Shown in pieces: positions 1-7,756 of a stretch of DNA of 22,705 nt (position 1 is its first letter; each line of letters opens with the position of its first letter). Location of the stretch: assembly GCA_035454085.1 (NCBI GenBank), contig DAOTEJ010000038.1:1-22705 (forward strand), written 5' to 3'. A program made the translations under genes and the position numbers. This stretch comes from DAOTEJ01 sp035454085 (GTDB taxonomy: Bacteria > Pseudomonadota > Gammaproteobacteria > Burkholderiales > Burkholderiaceae_F). The notes under the pieces were generated by a model. The model did no database searches, was not told the DNA's origin, and saw only the letters and a list, made by a program, of their open reading frames with translations.

Positions 1-362
1 TGGTGGAGGCGGCGGGAATCGAACCCGCGTCCGCAAGAAGTCCACAACCGGTTCTACATGCTTAGCCGAATGATTTGAATCTCGCCGCTCACCCTGCCGA
101 TCGGCGGGCCAGTGAGCAGCCAGTCACTGGATCTCGATGCCGGCGTTGTGACCCCACCGGCCTCCAGCCTCTGTGAATGTCGCTGCTGTCGGTTGCCCGA
201 CCTAGCCCAGGGGCCAGCTAGTGCAGCGTCTCACCGACTAAGCGGCGAGAGCGAAACGCTCGTCGTTGGCGTTTGTAGTGTTCCAGATGGATTTACGAGG
301 TGTTCTGGTCCTCGGCATGCCCCGTGCTGCTTCGCAACCCACGTCGAAACCAGGTCGCCCCC
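1..362 (-). ncRNA. ssrA: tmRNA (transfer-messenger RNA), one-piece form
   Basis: Rescues stalled ribosomes with SmpB by acting first as alanyl-tRNA and then as a short message that adds a degradation tag. Read on the minus strand, the 5' end GGGGGCG pairs over seven base pairs with CGCCTCC before the 3' ACCA. The third pair is G-U, the alanine identity element. The T arm (GGGTTCGATTCCC) and the 5' GACCTGGTTTCGACG segment are typical. The internal message is intact and the CCA is encoded at positions 1-3. The gene is in one piece, not permuted. The 3' end of ssrA is a common integration site for genetic elements, but it coincides with the window edge, so nothing can be said about an insertion. 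The length of 362 bases is usual for the family. Confidence 0.96.
238..270 (-). other. tmRNA tag-peptide reading frame
   Basis: The message part of tmRNA reads GCC AAC GAC GAG CGT TTC GCT CTC GCC GCT TAG on the minus strand, that is ANDERFALAA then stop. The C-terminal ALAA is the usual signal for ClpXP and related proteases. This tag sequence is known from several Burkholderiales and supports the taxonomic call. Confidence 0.93.
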
Positions 363-369
363 AGCGCTG

Positions 370-399
370 ACTATGTTACGCCACCCGGGCGGATTTCAA
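370..399 (-). promoter_or_regulatory. Probable sigma70 promoter of ssrA
   Basis: On the minus strand a -35 box TTGAAA (399-394) is followed after 18 bases by CATAGT (375-370). Seven bases separate this -10 box from the mature tmRNA 5' end at 362, which is the expected distance to a start site. The promoter lies wholly in the 46-base gap after the DUF748 stop, so tmRNA need not depend on read-through. The call rests on box matches only. Confidence 0.6.
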
Positions 400-408
400 G
401 GGCGGCTC

Positions 409-3400
409 TCAGCGCAGGCTGAAGTCCACCCGGGGAGTGGGCGCGCCGTCCTTGATGCCCTCGGCGTTGAGCTTGGGCTCGACGACAAAGAGCCGGTCGC
501 GCGACACCTTGCCTTCGGCCTCGAGATAGGCCTGCACCGCGAAGGCGCGCGCGTTGGCGAGCGTGCGCAGGTCCTCGGGGGTGGGCGCGAGGGCGGCAAG
601 CAGGAGCTTCTCCTGTTCGGCAGGCGGGATCGACTTGGCCATACCGATGAGGTTGCGTGGCTTGTCGGGGATACGGGTGTCGTCGTAGACCTCGGCTAGC
701 AGCCGGTTGCGCTGGTCGGCCGGGATCTGCACCGTGGCCGGGTCGGCGGTGCGACCGCTGCGCACGATCTCCTTGACGTAGGCCGCACGCAGCAGGGCGT
801 CGAGCTTGGCCTCGCGCAGCCCCGGCAGATCGACCGCGGGATCGGCACGGCCGATGATGTCGAGCCGCAGGCCGGGGCGCTCGGTGAGGGCGCGCGCCAG
901 CGTGGCGAGCTTGGCGTGCTGGCTCGCCTCGATGCGCGAGGAGCCCGCAGCGAAGCTCACGTAGCCGAGTTCCTCGCCGCCGCCGCCGAAGGCCGAGGCG
1001 AGCAGGGTGAAGGGCGCCGTCACCGCCTTGACGAAAAGGTTGATGATCGCCTTGATGATCAGGCCGCCGAACGAGAACTGCGGATCGCTGAGCGAACCCG
1101 ACACCGGCAGGCTGATGTCGATGTCGCCCTGCGCGTTCTTGAGCAGAGACACCGCCAGCGTCACCGGCAGCTTGGTGGCGGTGGGACTGTCGATGCGCTC
1201 GCCGAAGGTGAGCTGGCTGATGAAGATCTTGTTCTCGCCGCTGAGCTTCTGGTCCGCCACCACGTAGTGCACGCCCACCGAGAGCTTGCCCTTGACGATG
1301 GGATAGCCCGCGTACTTGACCGAGTAGGGCGACAGGCCGGGCAGGTCGATGCCCTCGGCGTCGCCGCGCAGATCGAGCGCCAGCGCTCGCGCCAGTGGGT
1401 TGACGGTGCCGGCGACGGTCACCGGTGCCTGCCCGTCGATCTTGCCGCTGACGTTGACCTTGGCCGGCACGGCCGCGTCGTCGGACGAGAGCGCGTCGAT
1501 GGTGCCGTCGAGCCCGGTCATGTTGGCCGTGTAGTTGGGCTTGATGAAGTTGTCGGTGAAGTTCACGTTGCCGCGCACGAGGCGCACGCCGCCGACCTCG
1601 AGCTTGGGACGCGGCGACGCGGCGCTCGCGGGCGCAGCATGGGCGGCGGCGNNNNNNNNNNNNNNNNNNNNNNNNNNNNNNNNNNNNNNNNNNNNNNNNN
1701 NNNNNNNNNNNNNNNNNNNNNNNNNNNNNNNNNNNNNNNNNNNNNNNNNNNTCCACCTGACCCACGGCCAGCGAGAGCGGCGCGCCGCTGCGCAGGCGGA
1801 TCTTCTCGGCCGAGAGCGCCTGCCAGCGCACCAGCTCGGCCTCGCCTCGGCCCTCGAGCACGTTGACGTTCGAGATGCGCGCATTGCCCGTGTAGGCGTA
1901 GCGCGGGGGCGCGCCGTCGCCCGGCAGCGCGAGCTCGACGGTGCCGCGCGCCGAGGCCTCGGCCGACTGCACGTTCACGTTCAGGAAGGGTGCGAAGTAG
2001 GGCCGCAGCGCAGCCATGTCCAGGTTGCGCGCGTCCACGGCCAGCCGCGCGGCAAGCGGTGCGAGCGTGGCCCAGCCCTCGGTGGAAAGCGAACCGCGGC
2101 CCAGGCGGGTGCGCAGCGTCAGTTCGGTGCGCTCGCTCGTGCCCGGCTGCAGGTTGCGCACCGTCACGTTGAGCTGCTGGGCGCGCAGACGGGCAAGCGG
2201 CTCCACCGCCGCGTCCTCGTAGCGGATGTCGCCCCCCGCGATGCGCGCCTCGTCGACGCGGATCTTCCATCCGGGGCCGGCATCGGCGCGCGGGCCGTCG
2301 CCCGCCCGCATCACGCGCAGCCAGCCGATCTGGCCGTCGGGCAGGCGGCGCACGTCCACCCGTGGCTGATTCACCAGCACCGAGGCGAAGCCGAGGCTGC
2401 GCTCGGTGAGGTCGATGCGCCCGCCGGCGATCTCGAGCCCGGGAATCTGCAGATCCGCACCGCTGCCCGCGGGGCCACGCACGCGCAGATCCTTGCCCGA
2501 GACCTTGAGGTCGCCGATCGCCAGCTTGAGGCCCGATTCGGCCTGCGCGAACTCGATCTGGCCCGAGACGCTGCTGCGCCCGTCGATCTCGGCATCCACC
2601 ACCTGGGCCAGGTAGCGGCCAGCGGCGCGCAGTTGCGCGCCCTCGGCCTGGAAGCCGATCTTGCCGGCCAGGGGCTTGAGCGTGAACTCGCCGCTGGCCG
2701 AGAGGCTCTCGGCCTCGGGGCTGCGCATGCTCGCGCTGAGCTTGGCCGGAGTCTTGGAGTCATTCGCCAGACCGCTGAGCTGCACGCTCATGTCGGTGAC
2801 GGTGCGCTCGAAGCGGCCCACGGTCTCGTCGAGGAAGTGCAGGCGGCCACCTTCCACGGCGATGCGCGCGACCTGCCAGTCCCATACGGCCGGCTTGGCT
2901 TCCCTCGTGGGGGGCGCCGCGCCCGACTTCAGCGGTGCCTTGAGGAAGGCGATCCAGTTGATGCCCTGCGCCGAGCGCAGCACTTCGATCGCTGGCTCAT
3001 CGAGCCGCACTTCGCTGATGCGCGCGCGATGGATGAGCAGACCCAGCTCCTCGATCGTGACGGCGAGCCGCTTGAAGTCGATCAGCGGCGCGGCCGCGCC
3101 GGCCGGTGCCTGCAGCGAGAAATCCCGCACCGCCGTCTTGCCCGCGAGGATCAGGCGCTCGGGCTTGGCTGGCGTCTCACCCTTGGCCGGGACCCCGCGC
3201 CGGAAGGTGAGCGAGAGCTCGGCGTCGAGCTTGCCGCGCGCCACCGTGAAGTTGAGCCCGACCGGCGAGAAGCTCAGCAGGTGCGGCAGGTCGAAGTCGG
3301 CGAGCTTGAAGTCGAGCACGCTGTCGAGCGACTCCTCGAAGGGCAGGGTGCGGCCCTGCAGCTCGAAAGGCTGGCCGTTGACCTTGGCTGCCAGGCGCGG

Positions 3401-3982
3401 CTGGACCTGCACCTCGCGATCGGCGGGGAAGTTCGAGACGAAGGGGACGCCGATCTCGAGCGCGCTCACCTGCTCGACGGCCTTGCGTACCTGATCGTCG
3501 AGACGGATTGCGCCGTCGAGCACTTCGATGTTGTAGATCGCGAAGTGCGTGGGCTTGGGCGAGGGCGGCTTGGCGAGGATGCGGTCGACGATGTCGCTGA
3601 AGTTGAAGCGCTGCGGCGCGGTGCGCACCAGATTGGCACGCAGGCCCTCGATGCGCAGCGCGTCGACCACCGGCGCGAGGTGAAGCACGCTGGTCCAGGA
3701 GGCGTTGACCGCGACCTTGGGGATCTCGAGTAGCGGGGTCGCTTCGCCGGGCGCTCCCGCCACGCGCAGGCCTTCGATCTGGGCGTGCAAGGTGTACGGA
3801 TTGACGCGCACCGACTGCACCGAGACGGCTCGCCCCAGTTCGCGCGACACGGGCCCGTCCACGGCCCAGCGCACGGCCGCGGGCAGTGCGAACCAGGCGA
3901 TCGCGCCATAAAGCAGCACGAGCGCCAGCGCGATCAGGCCGATCCGCTGGACCAGGCGCAAGGTGTGGGGTGCGATCGGCAT
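409..3982 (-). CDS. Large DUF748 (AsmA-like) envelope protein, interrupted by an assembly gap
   Basis: The start is ATG at 3982 with GGAGA upstream, 19 bases after the gph stop. The N-terminus has one membrane segment (about residues 12-34, rich in LIALALVLL), so the protein is probably anchored in the inner membrane with a long periplasmic body. About 1,157 residues are visible. The body shows repeated beta-rich stretches of AsmA/TamB type. The C-terminal part carries a region like the OmpA C-domain (YVSFAAGSSRIE, then LRLDIIGRADP) before the stop at 409. Frames differ on either side of the 100-N run. The frame before the gap would read into low-quality sequence ending at 371, whereas the frame after it is clearly the true C-terminus (NVNFTDNFIKPNYTANM). 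The two halves join if the real gap is a multiple of three. Family members are proposed to work in envelope or lipid homeostasis; the exact role here is unknown. Confidence 0.85.
1652..1751. other. Assembly gap of 100 N inside the DUF748 gene
   Basis: Exactly 100 N, the usual placeholder for a gap of unknown size. The flanks encode an Ala/Pro-rich stretch (AAAHAAPASAAS) after the gap and LSLAVGQV before it, so the missing piece probably contains a GC-rich low-complexity linker. The reading frame of the gene is conserved only if the true length is a multiple of three. Confidence 0.97.
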
Positions 3983-4001
3983 GGCGCAGTCTCCGCGCCG
4001 A

Positions 4002-4682
4002 TTATGCGACCGGGCGCGGGCGACGGGACACGAGCAGGGTGAGCAGTTCGCCAGGATGGGCGATCACGCAGTCGGCGCCCCAGGCCTCGATGGGGGCGCC
4101 GTCGCCCAGGTAGCCGTAGCGCACGGCCACGGTGCGGGTGCGGGCGGCGCGACCGGCCTCGATGTCGCGCAGGTCGTCGCCCACGTAGACCGCCTTGTCG
4201 GCTTGGACGGCGCAGCGCGTGAGAGCGTGTTCGATCGGGGCGGGGTGGGGCTTGGCGTGGGCCGTGGTATCGCCGCTGACCACGACGGCGGCGCGTGAGG
4301 CGAGGCCGAGTTGAGCGACCAGCGGGTCGGTGTAGCGCGCCGGCTTGTTGGTCACGATGCCCCAGCGCAGGCCGGCCGATTCGATCCCCGCCAAGGCCTC
4401 TTCCATGCCGTCGAACAGCCTCGTGTGCACGCACAGGGCCTGCTCGTAGAAGTCCAGGAACTCGGCGCGCAAGTCCGCGAAGGAAGCGTCATCGGGTCCG
4501 ACCCCGAGGGCACGCCCGATCAGGCCGCGGGCGCCGTGCGAGGCCAGGGGGCGCAGCTGCTCGTAGGGCAGCGCAGCCAGCCCGCGCAGCGCGCGCTGGC
4601 GATTGACCGCGGCCGCGAGGTCGGGGGCCGTGTCGGCGAGCGTGCCGTCCAGATCGAAGAGCACCAGTTCGGCGTCGCCCAT
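4002..4682 (-). CDS. gph: Phosphoglycolate phosphatase, HAD superfamily
   Basis: Predicted cytoplasmic enzyme that removes phosphate from 2-phosphoglycolate, a product of DNA end repair and of photorespiration-like reactions. It has 226 residues, close to E. coli Gph. HAD motif I is DLDGTL at residues 10-15 with the nucleophile Asp10 and Asp12. Motif II is TNK at 111-113, motif III Lys144 (AHAKP) and motif IV GDD at 168-170. The start is the ATG that overlaps the ubiG stop by one base (TGATG). An upstream in-frame ATG at 4700 would overlap ubiG further and lengthen the N-terminus before the HAD strand, so it was not chosen. Overlap with ubiG implies translational coupling. Other HAD substrates are possible, but the ubiG-gph pairing is the normal arrangement in proteobacteria of this group. 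Confidence 0.92.
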   Translation of the reverse strand: MGDAELVLFDLDGTLADTAPDLAAAVNRQRALRGLAALPYEQLRPLASHGARGLIGRALGVGPDDASFADLRAEFLDFYEQALCVHTRLFDGMEEALAGIESAGLRWGIVTNKPARYTDPLVAQLGLASRAAVVVSGDTTAHAKPHPAPIEHALTRCAVQADKAVYVGDDLRDIEAGRAARTRTVAVRYGYLGDGAPIEAWGADCVIAHPGELLTLLVSRRPRPVA

Positions 4683-5392
4683 CAAACGCCTGCCCGGCAA
4701 GCGAGGAAGTAATTGACGCTGGTGTCGGCCGTCATGGCGAAGTGCCGAGTGAGCGGGTTGTAGGTCAGCCCCGCCATCTCACCGGTGACGAGTCCGGCGT
4801 CGCGGGCCCAGCGCGCAAGTTCGGCGGGGCGGATGAACTTGGCGTACTCGTGGGTGCCGCGCGGCAGCATGTTCAGCACGTACTCCACGCCCACCACCGC
4901 GAAGAGGAAGGCCTTGGGGTTGCGGTTGATGGTCGAGAAGAACACCTGTCCGCCCGGCCGCACCAGGCGCGCGACCGCGCGCACGACCGAGGACGGGTCG
5001 GGAACGTGCTCGAGCATCTCCATGCACGTGACCACGTCGTAGGCGCCGGCGTGCGCTTCGGCCCAGGCCTCGGCCGCGCTCTCGTGGTATTCGACCGCGA
5101 CACCGGACTCCAGGGCGTGGAGTTCGGCCACGCGCAGCAGCTTGGTGCTCAGGTCGATGCCGGTGACTCGCGCGCCTCGCGCAGCCATGGCCTCGGCCAG
5201 CACGCCGCCGCCGCAGCCCACGTCGAGCACGCGCGCCCCGGGCAGCTGCGCCTGGCGCGCGATCCACTCGAGCCGCAGCGGGTTGATCGCGTGCAGCGGC
5301 GCCATGGCGCCTTGCGGGTCCCACCAGCGGCTCGCCACGTCGGCGAAGCGTTGCAGTTCGGCGGGGTCGGCGTTGGGCACGGAAGCGTTCAT
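4682..5392 (-). CDS. ubiG: Ubiquinone biosynthesis O-methyltransferase
   Basis: Catalyses both O-methylations in ubiquinone synthesis using S-adenosylmethionine. It has 236 residues, the usual family length. The SAM-binding motif I is VLDVGCGGG at residues 55-63, followed by the acidic GIDLS at the end of strand 2. VTCMEMLEHVPDP is the family's post-motif segment. The N-terminal FADVASRWWDPQG stretch is specific to UbiG. It is the first gene of a ubiG-gph-DUF748 unit, starting 47 bases after the T-run of the upstream OmpA terminator. A TACGAT hexamer (5433-5428, minus) could be its -10 box, but no good -35 is seen. Its upstream neighbours also make or use SAM-related compounds (MTA/SAH deaminase), which may be coincidental. 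Confidence 0.95.
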   Translation of the reverse strand: MNASVPNADPAELQRFADVASRWWDPQGAMAPLHAINPLRLEWIARQAQLPGARVLDVGCGGGVLAEAMAARGARVTGIDLSTKLLRVAELHALESGVAVEYHESAAEAWAEAHAGAYDVVTCMEMLEHVPDPSSVVRAVARLVRPGGQVFFSTINRNPKAFLFAVVGVEYVLNMLPRGTHEYAKFIRPAELARWARDAGLVTGEMAGLTYNPLTRHFAMTADTSVNYFLACRAGV

Positions 5393-5439
5393 GGGGTCAG
5401 CGCGGCAGGGGGACGTTGCGAAGCGCGATCGTAGCGCGC

Positions 5440-5468
5440 AAAAAAAAAGACCCCGCCGAAGCGGGGTC
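5440..5468 (-). terminator. Rho-independent terminator after the first OmpA-family gene
   Basis: On the minus strand an eight-base-pair stem GACCCCGC/GCGGGGTC closes a TTCG tetraloop and is followed by nine T. It begins 20 bases past the stop at 5489. It separates ompA from the ubiG unit. The stem core CCCCGC/GCGGGG is shared with the terminator of the second OmpA gene at 7714-7733. Confidence 0.93.
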
Positions 5469-5488
5469 TCGAGGTAAGGCTGTACTGC

Positions 5489-6241
5489 TTAGCGGCGGAC
5501 CGTACGGGTACCGACCACTTCGACCTCGGTGCGGCGGTTGGGCTGCAGGCAGTCCACCAGCTGCTTGAAAGTCTTGATCTCACCCTTCGGCGACGGATCC
5601 GGGCACTGCTTGACCGGATTCGCCGGGCCCTTGCCTTCCGTATAGATACGGTTCGGCTCGATGCCCTTGCTCACCAGGTAGTCCTTCACCGTGGCGGCAC
5701 GACGCTGAGACAGGCCCATGTTGTGCTTCAACGGACCGATGCGGTCGGTGTAGCCCACCGCGATGATCACTTCCAGGTTCACGCCGGCCATCTTCGACAC
5801 GAGGTCGTCGAGGACCTGCTTGCCTTCCGGACGCAGTTCGGACTTGTCGAAGGCGAACAGCGTGTCAGCCGCAAACGTGATCTTCTCGCTCGTGGGAGCG
5901 GGCGGAGGCGGCGGCGGGGGTGGCGGGGGCGGCGGCGGGGGCGGCGGCGGGGGCGGCGGTTCGCAGACCGCCTTGGGCAGCAGTGCCTTGTCGCACTTGC
6001 AGCCAGGGCCATCGATGCCACCCGCCTCGGCCAGCGCCAGCGTCCAGAAGCCGGTGCGCCAGCACAGACCGAACGGATCCATCACGACTTGACCATTGGG
6101 CGACTGCACATACGGCACGACCGCCTTCGGGTTGTTCGTAGGATTCGCCATGATCGGCGCCGACGCCTGCGCGAACGCGGCGCCCGATGCGGCTACCAGG
6201 GCAGTAGCGACCAGGTACCCGATCTTCGCGGATCTTTTCAT
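5489..6241 (-). CDS. ompA: OmpA-family protein with short Cys-rich head and 20-proline linker
   Basis: Envelope protein expected to bind peptidoglycan. It has 250 residues. The start is ATG at 6241 with GAGGAGA just upstream; the open frame runs further up, but only this start gives a clean signal peptide (residues 1-24, cleavage after AFA). There is no eight-strand barrel as in E. coli OmpA. Instead a head of about 70 residues contains DPFGLCWRTG (55-64), GCKCD (80-84) and CEPP. Residues 95-114 are twenty prolines in a row. The OmpA C-domain follows, with FDKSEL at 131-136 and the diaminopimelate-binding pair Asp166 and Arg181 (GYTDR...LSQRR). Two late Cys (QCPDP, DCLQP) match the conserved OmpA disulfide. 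It is followed by its own terminator. A paralogue lies about 1.5 kb upstream in transcription order. Confidence 0.92.
   Translation of the reverse strand: MKRSAKIGYLVATALVAASGAAFAQASAPIMANPTNNPKAVVPYVQSPNGQVVMDPFGLCWRTGFWTLALAEAGGIDGPGCKCDKALLPKAVCEPPPPPPPPPPPPPPPPPPPPAPTSEKITFAADTLFAFDKSELRPEGKQVLDDLVSKMAGVNLEVIIAVGYTDRIGPLKHNMGLSQRRAATVKDYLVSKGIEPNRIYTEGKGPANPVKQCPDPSPKGEIKTFKQLVDCLQPNRRTEVEVVGTRTVRR
5900..5959 (-). repeat. Proline-codon repeat (12-base unit) encoding 20 prolines
   Basis: Sixty bases of CCN codons in the first OmpA-family gene, built from an imperfect four-codon unit CCG CCG CCG CCC with single-codon variations. It encodes an uninterrupted run of twenty prolines between head and C-domain. 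In-frame gain or loss of units would change linker length without breaking the gene. Confidence 0.9.
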
Positions 6242-6304
6242 GTTTCTCCTCACTCGAGATCGCAAACTTTCTGCAACGAACGCGGCGAGCCATGCTCGTC
6301 GCAG

Positions 6305-6313
6305 CCTATAGCA
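6305..6313 (-). promoter_or_regulatory. Possible extended -10 element of the first OmpA-family gene
   Basis: TGCTATAGG on the minus strand, 64 bases before the ATG, fits an extended -10 (TGn then TATAGG, four of six matches to TATAAT). No good -35 is present at 16-18 bases. Weak support; the 112-base gap between the deaminase stop and the OmpA start holds no other obvious signal besides the hairpin at 6337-6355. Confidence 0.3.
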
Positions 6314-6336
6314 CCCCATCGAAGGCCGGGAGCCGA

Positions 6337-6355
6337 GAGCGCGGGTCACGCGCTC
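6337..6355 (-). other. Hairpin overlapping the deaminase stop codon
   Basis: On the minus strand GAGCGCG and CGCGCTC form a perfect seven-base-pair stem with a five-base loop, covering part of the TGA stop at 6356-6354. There is no T-run after it, so it is not a classical terminator. It could stabilise the 3' end of the message or pause polymerase. Confidence 0.35.
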
Positions 6356-7697
6356 AGGACGCTGACCCTTCCAAGAACTGCTGTGCCCTATTCTGCCACG
6401 CACGCGCAAGGCGATTGATGTCGCTTTCAGTGGTGTCGGCGAGGCTTACCTGTAGATGTCGCTTTTCAACAACAGGCTGGCCCGCCACCCAGACATGGCT
6501 CACCGCCTCGCGTCCTGCGCTGTAGATGACCTGCGAGACCGCGTCGTACAGGGGTTGGGTCTCTGGACGGTCGAGGTCGATGGCCACCAGATCGGCCTCC
6601 TTGCCGGGCTCGATCGAGCCTATGCGCCGGTCCAGCCCCAGGGCGCGTGCCCCGCCCAGGGTGGCGCACTCCAGGGCGAGCGCCGCCGGCAGGGCCGAGG
6701 CGTCCCGGGCCACCGACTTGGCCAGCAGCGCCGCCAGCCGCGTTTCGGCCAGCAGGTCGAGCCGGTCGTTGCTGGCCGCGCCGTCGGTGCCTATGCCCAG
6801 GTTCACCCCGGCGGCGAGCAGGCGCGCGACCTGTGCCTGCCCGCTGGCGAGCTTGAGGTTCGAGGCCGGACAGTGCGCCACCGACGCCCCCCGCGTGCCC
6901 AACAAGGCGATCTCCGCCTCGGTCAGGTGCACCGCGTGCACGGCAATCAGTCGCTCGCCCACCAGGCCCAGGCGCTCCAGGCGCTCGATCGGGCGCAGTC
7001 CGGTCGCGGCCACCGCTGCCTCGACCTCGTCCGCGGTCTCGTGCAAGTGCATGTGCACCGGCAGGTCGAGTTCCTCGGACAGCATGGCGATGCGCTGCAG
7101 CGTCGCGTCGCTCACCGTGTAAGGGGCGTGCGGAGCGAGGGTGAAGCTCACCAGCGGGTCGTGGCGCCAGGCGTCGCGAGCCTCGAGCCCCTTGCGCAGA
7201 TAGTCGTCGGCGTCGCTCGCGTACGCGGAGGGGAAGTCGATGGCGATCACGCCAACGGCGCAGCGCATCCCCAGGGCACGCATGCCGCGGGCGGCCGCAC
7301 CGGGATAGAAGTACATGTCGGAGCAGCAGGTCGTTCCGGCCCGGAGCATCTCGAGGGCGGCGAGCCGCGCGCCGTCGTAGACGAAGTCCTCGCCGACCAG
7401 GGCTTTCTCGAGCGGCCAGATGCGCTCCTGCAACCAGCGCATCAGCGGCAGGTCGTCGCCCACGCCGCGCAGCAGGCTCATCGAGGCGTGGGTATGCAGG
7501 TTCACGAACCCCGGCAGCAGCGCGGCGCCAGGCAGGCTTACCGTGCGCCCGGCTTGCAGTTCCGCTCGCGCCCGGGCGGCAGGCAGCACGGCCACGATCC
7601 GTCCCTGCGTCACGGCCACCGCATGGTCGGCCAGCGCGACACCCGCTGGCCGCACCGGGATGACCCAGCCTGCTTCTATTAGTAGATCGACCTGCAT
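6354..7697 (-). CDS. mtaD: TRZ/ATZ-family amidohydrolase, probable MTA/S-adenosylhomocysteine deaminase
   Basis: Metal-dependent hydrolase of the amidohydrolase superfamily; the likely reaction is deamination of 5'-methylthioadenosine and/or S-adenosylhomocysteine in the cytoplasm. It has 447 residues. The metal ligands are visible: His68-x-His70 in GFVNLHTH, the HMHLHE segment at 215-220, His254 in AVHAVH and Asp305 in GTDGAASN. The C-terminal GSIEPGKEADLV segment is typical of the composite beta domain. The start is ATG at 7697 with GGAG five bases upstream; longer open frame into the neighbouring OmpA gene is not coding. It lies between two OmpA paralogues, and the terminator hairpin of the upstream one ends 16 bases before its ATG. 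Related family members act on guanine, atrazine or ethylammeline, so the substrate is not proven. Confidence 0.88.
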   Translation of the reverse strand: MQVDLLIEAGWVIPVRPAGVALADHAVAVTQGRIVAVLPAARARAELQAGRTVSLPGAALLPGFVNLHTHASMSLLRGVGDDLPLMRWLQERIWPLEKALVGEDFVYDGARLAALEMLRAGTTCCSDMYFYPGAAARGMRALGMRCAVGVIAIDFPSAYASDADDYLRKGLEARDAWRHDPLVSFTLAPHAPYTVSDATLQRIAMLSEELDLPVHMHLHETADEVEAAVAATGLRPIERLERLGLVGERLIAVHAVHLTEAEIALLGTRGASVAHCPASNLKLASGQAQVARLLAAGVNLGIGTDGAASNDRLDLLAETRLAALLAKSVARDASALPAALALECATLGGARALGLDRRIGSIEPGKEADLVAIDLDRPETQPLYDAVSQVIYSAGREAVSHVWVAGQPVVEKRHLQVSLADTTESDINRLARAWQNRAQQFLEGSAS

Positions 7698-7706
7698 GGG
7701 GGCTCC

Positions 7707-7733
7707 AAAGAGAAACCCCGCCGCGGCGGGGTT
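7707..7733 (-). terminator. Terminator of the second OmpA-family gene, directly before the deaminase RBS
   Basis: On the minus strand AACCCCGCCG/CGGCGGGGTT is a perfect 20-base palindrome (7733-7714), followed by an interrupted T-tract TCTCTTT. The loop must open from the centre of the palindrome. It starts 23 bases past the OmpA stop. GGAG of the deaminase RBS follows at once (7706-7703). It may be a leaky terminator or an attenuator rather than a full stop. Confidence 0.75.
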
Positions 7734-7756
7734 CCCTGAGTCGTGCCGCGCAAAGC

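Noticed and set aside
1..76. Alanine-like tRNA 3' half at the window start
   Set aside because: The T arm and CCA belong to tmRNA; the matching 5' end lies at 362 and the tag frame is between them.
371..408. C-terminal extension of the DUF748 gene to 371 in the frame that is open across the N run
   Set aside because: That frame after the gap is Arg-rich, alternating low-quality sequence; the frame ending at 409 has clear protein character.
916..3733. Long plus-strand open frames opposite the DUF748 gene
   Set aside because: Typical antisense shadows of high-GC coding DNA, with Arg/Ala/His-rich translation and no RBS or family motif.
5900..5959. Poly-glycine protein on the plus strand across the proline repeat
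   Set aside because: The reverse reading of CCN codons gives Gly-rich frames by necessity; the minus-strand OmpA gene has signal peptide, motifs and terminator.
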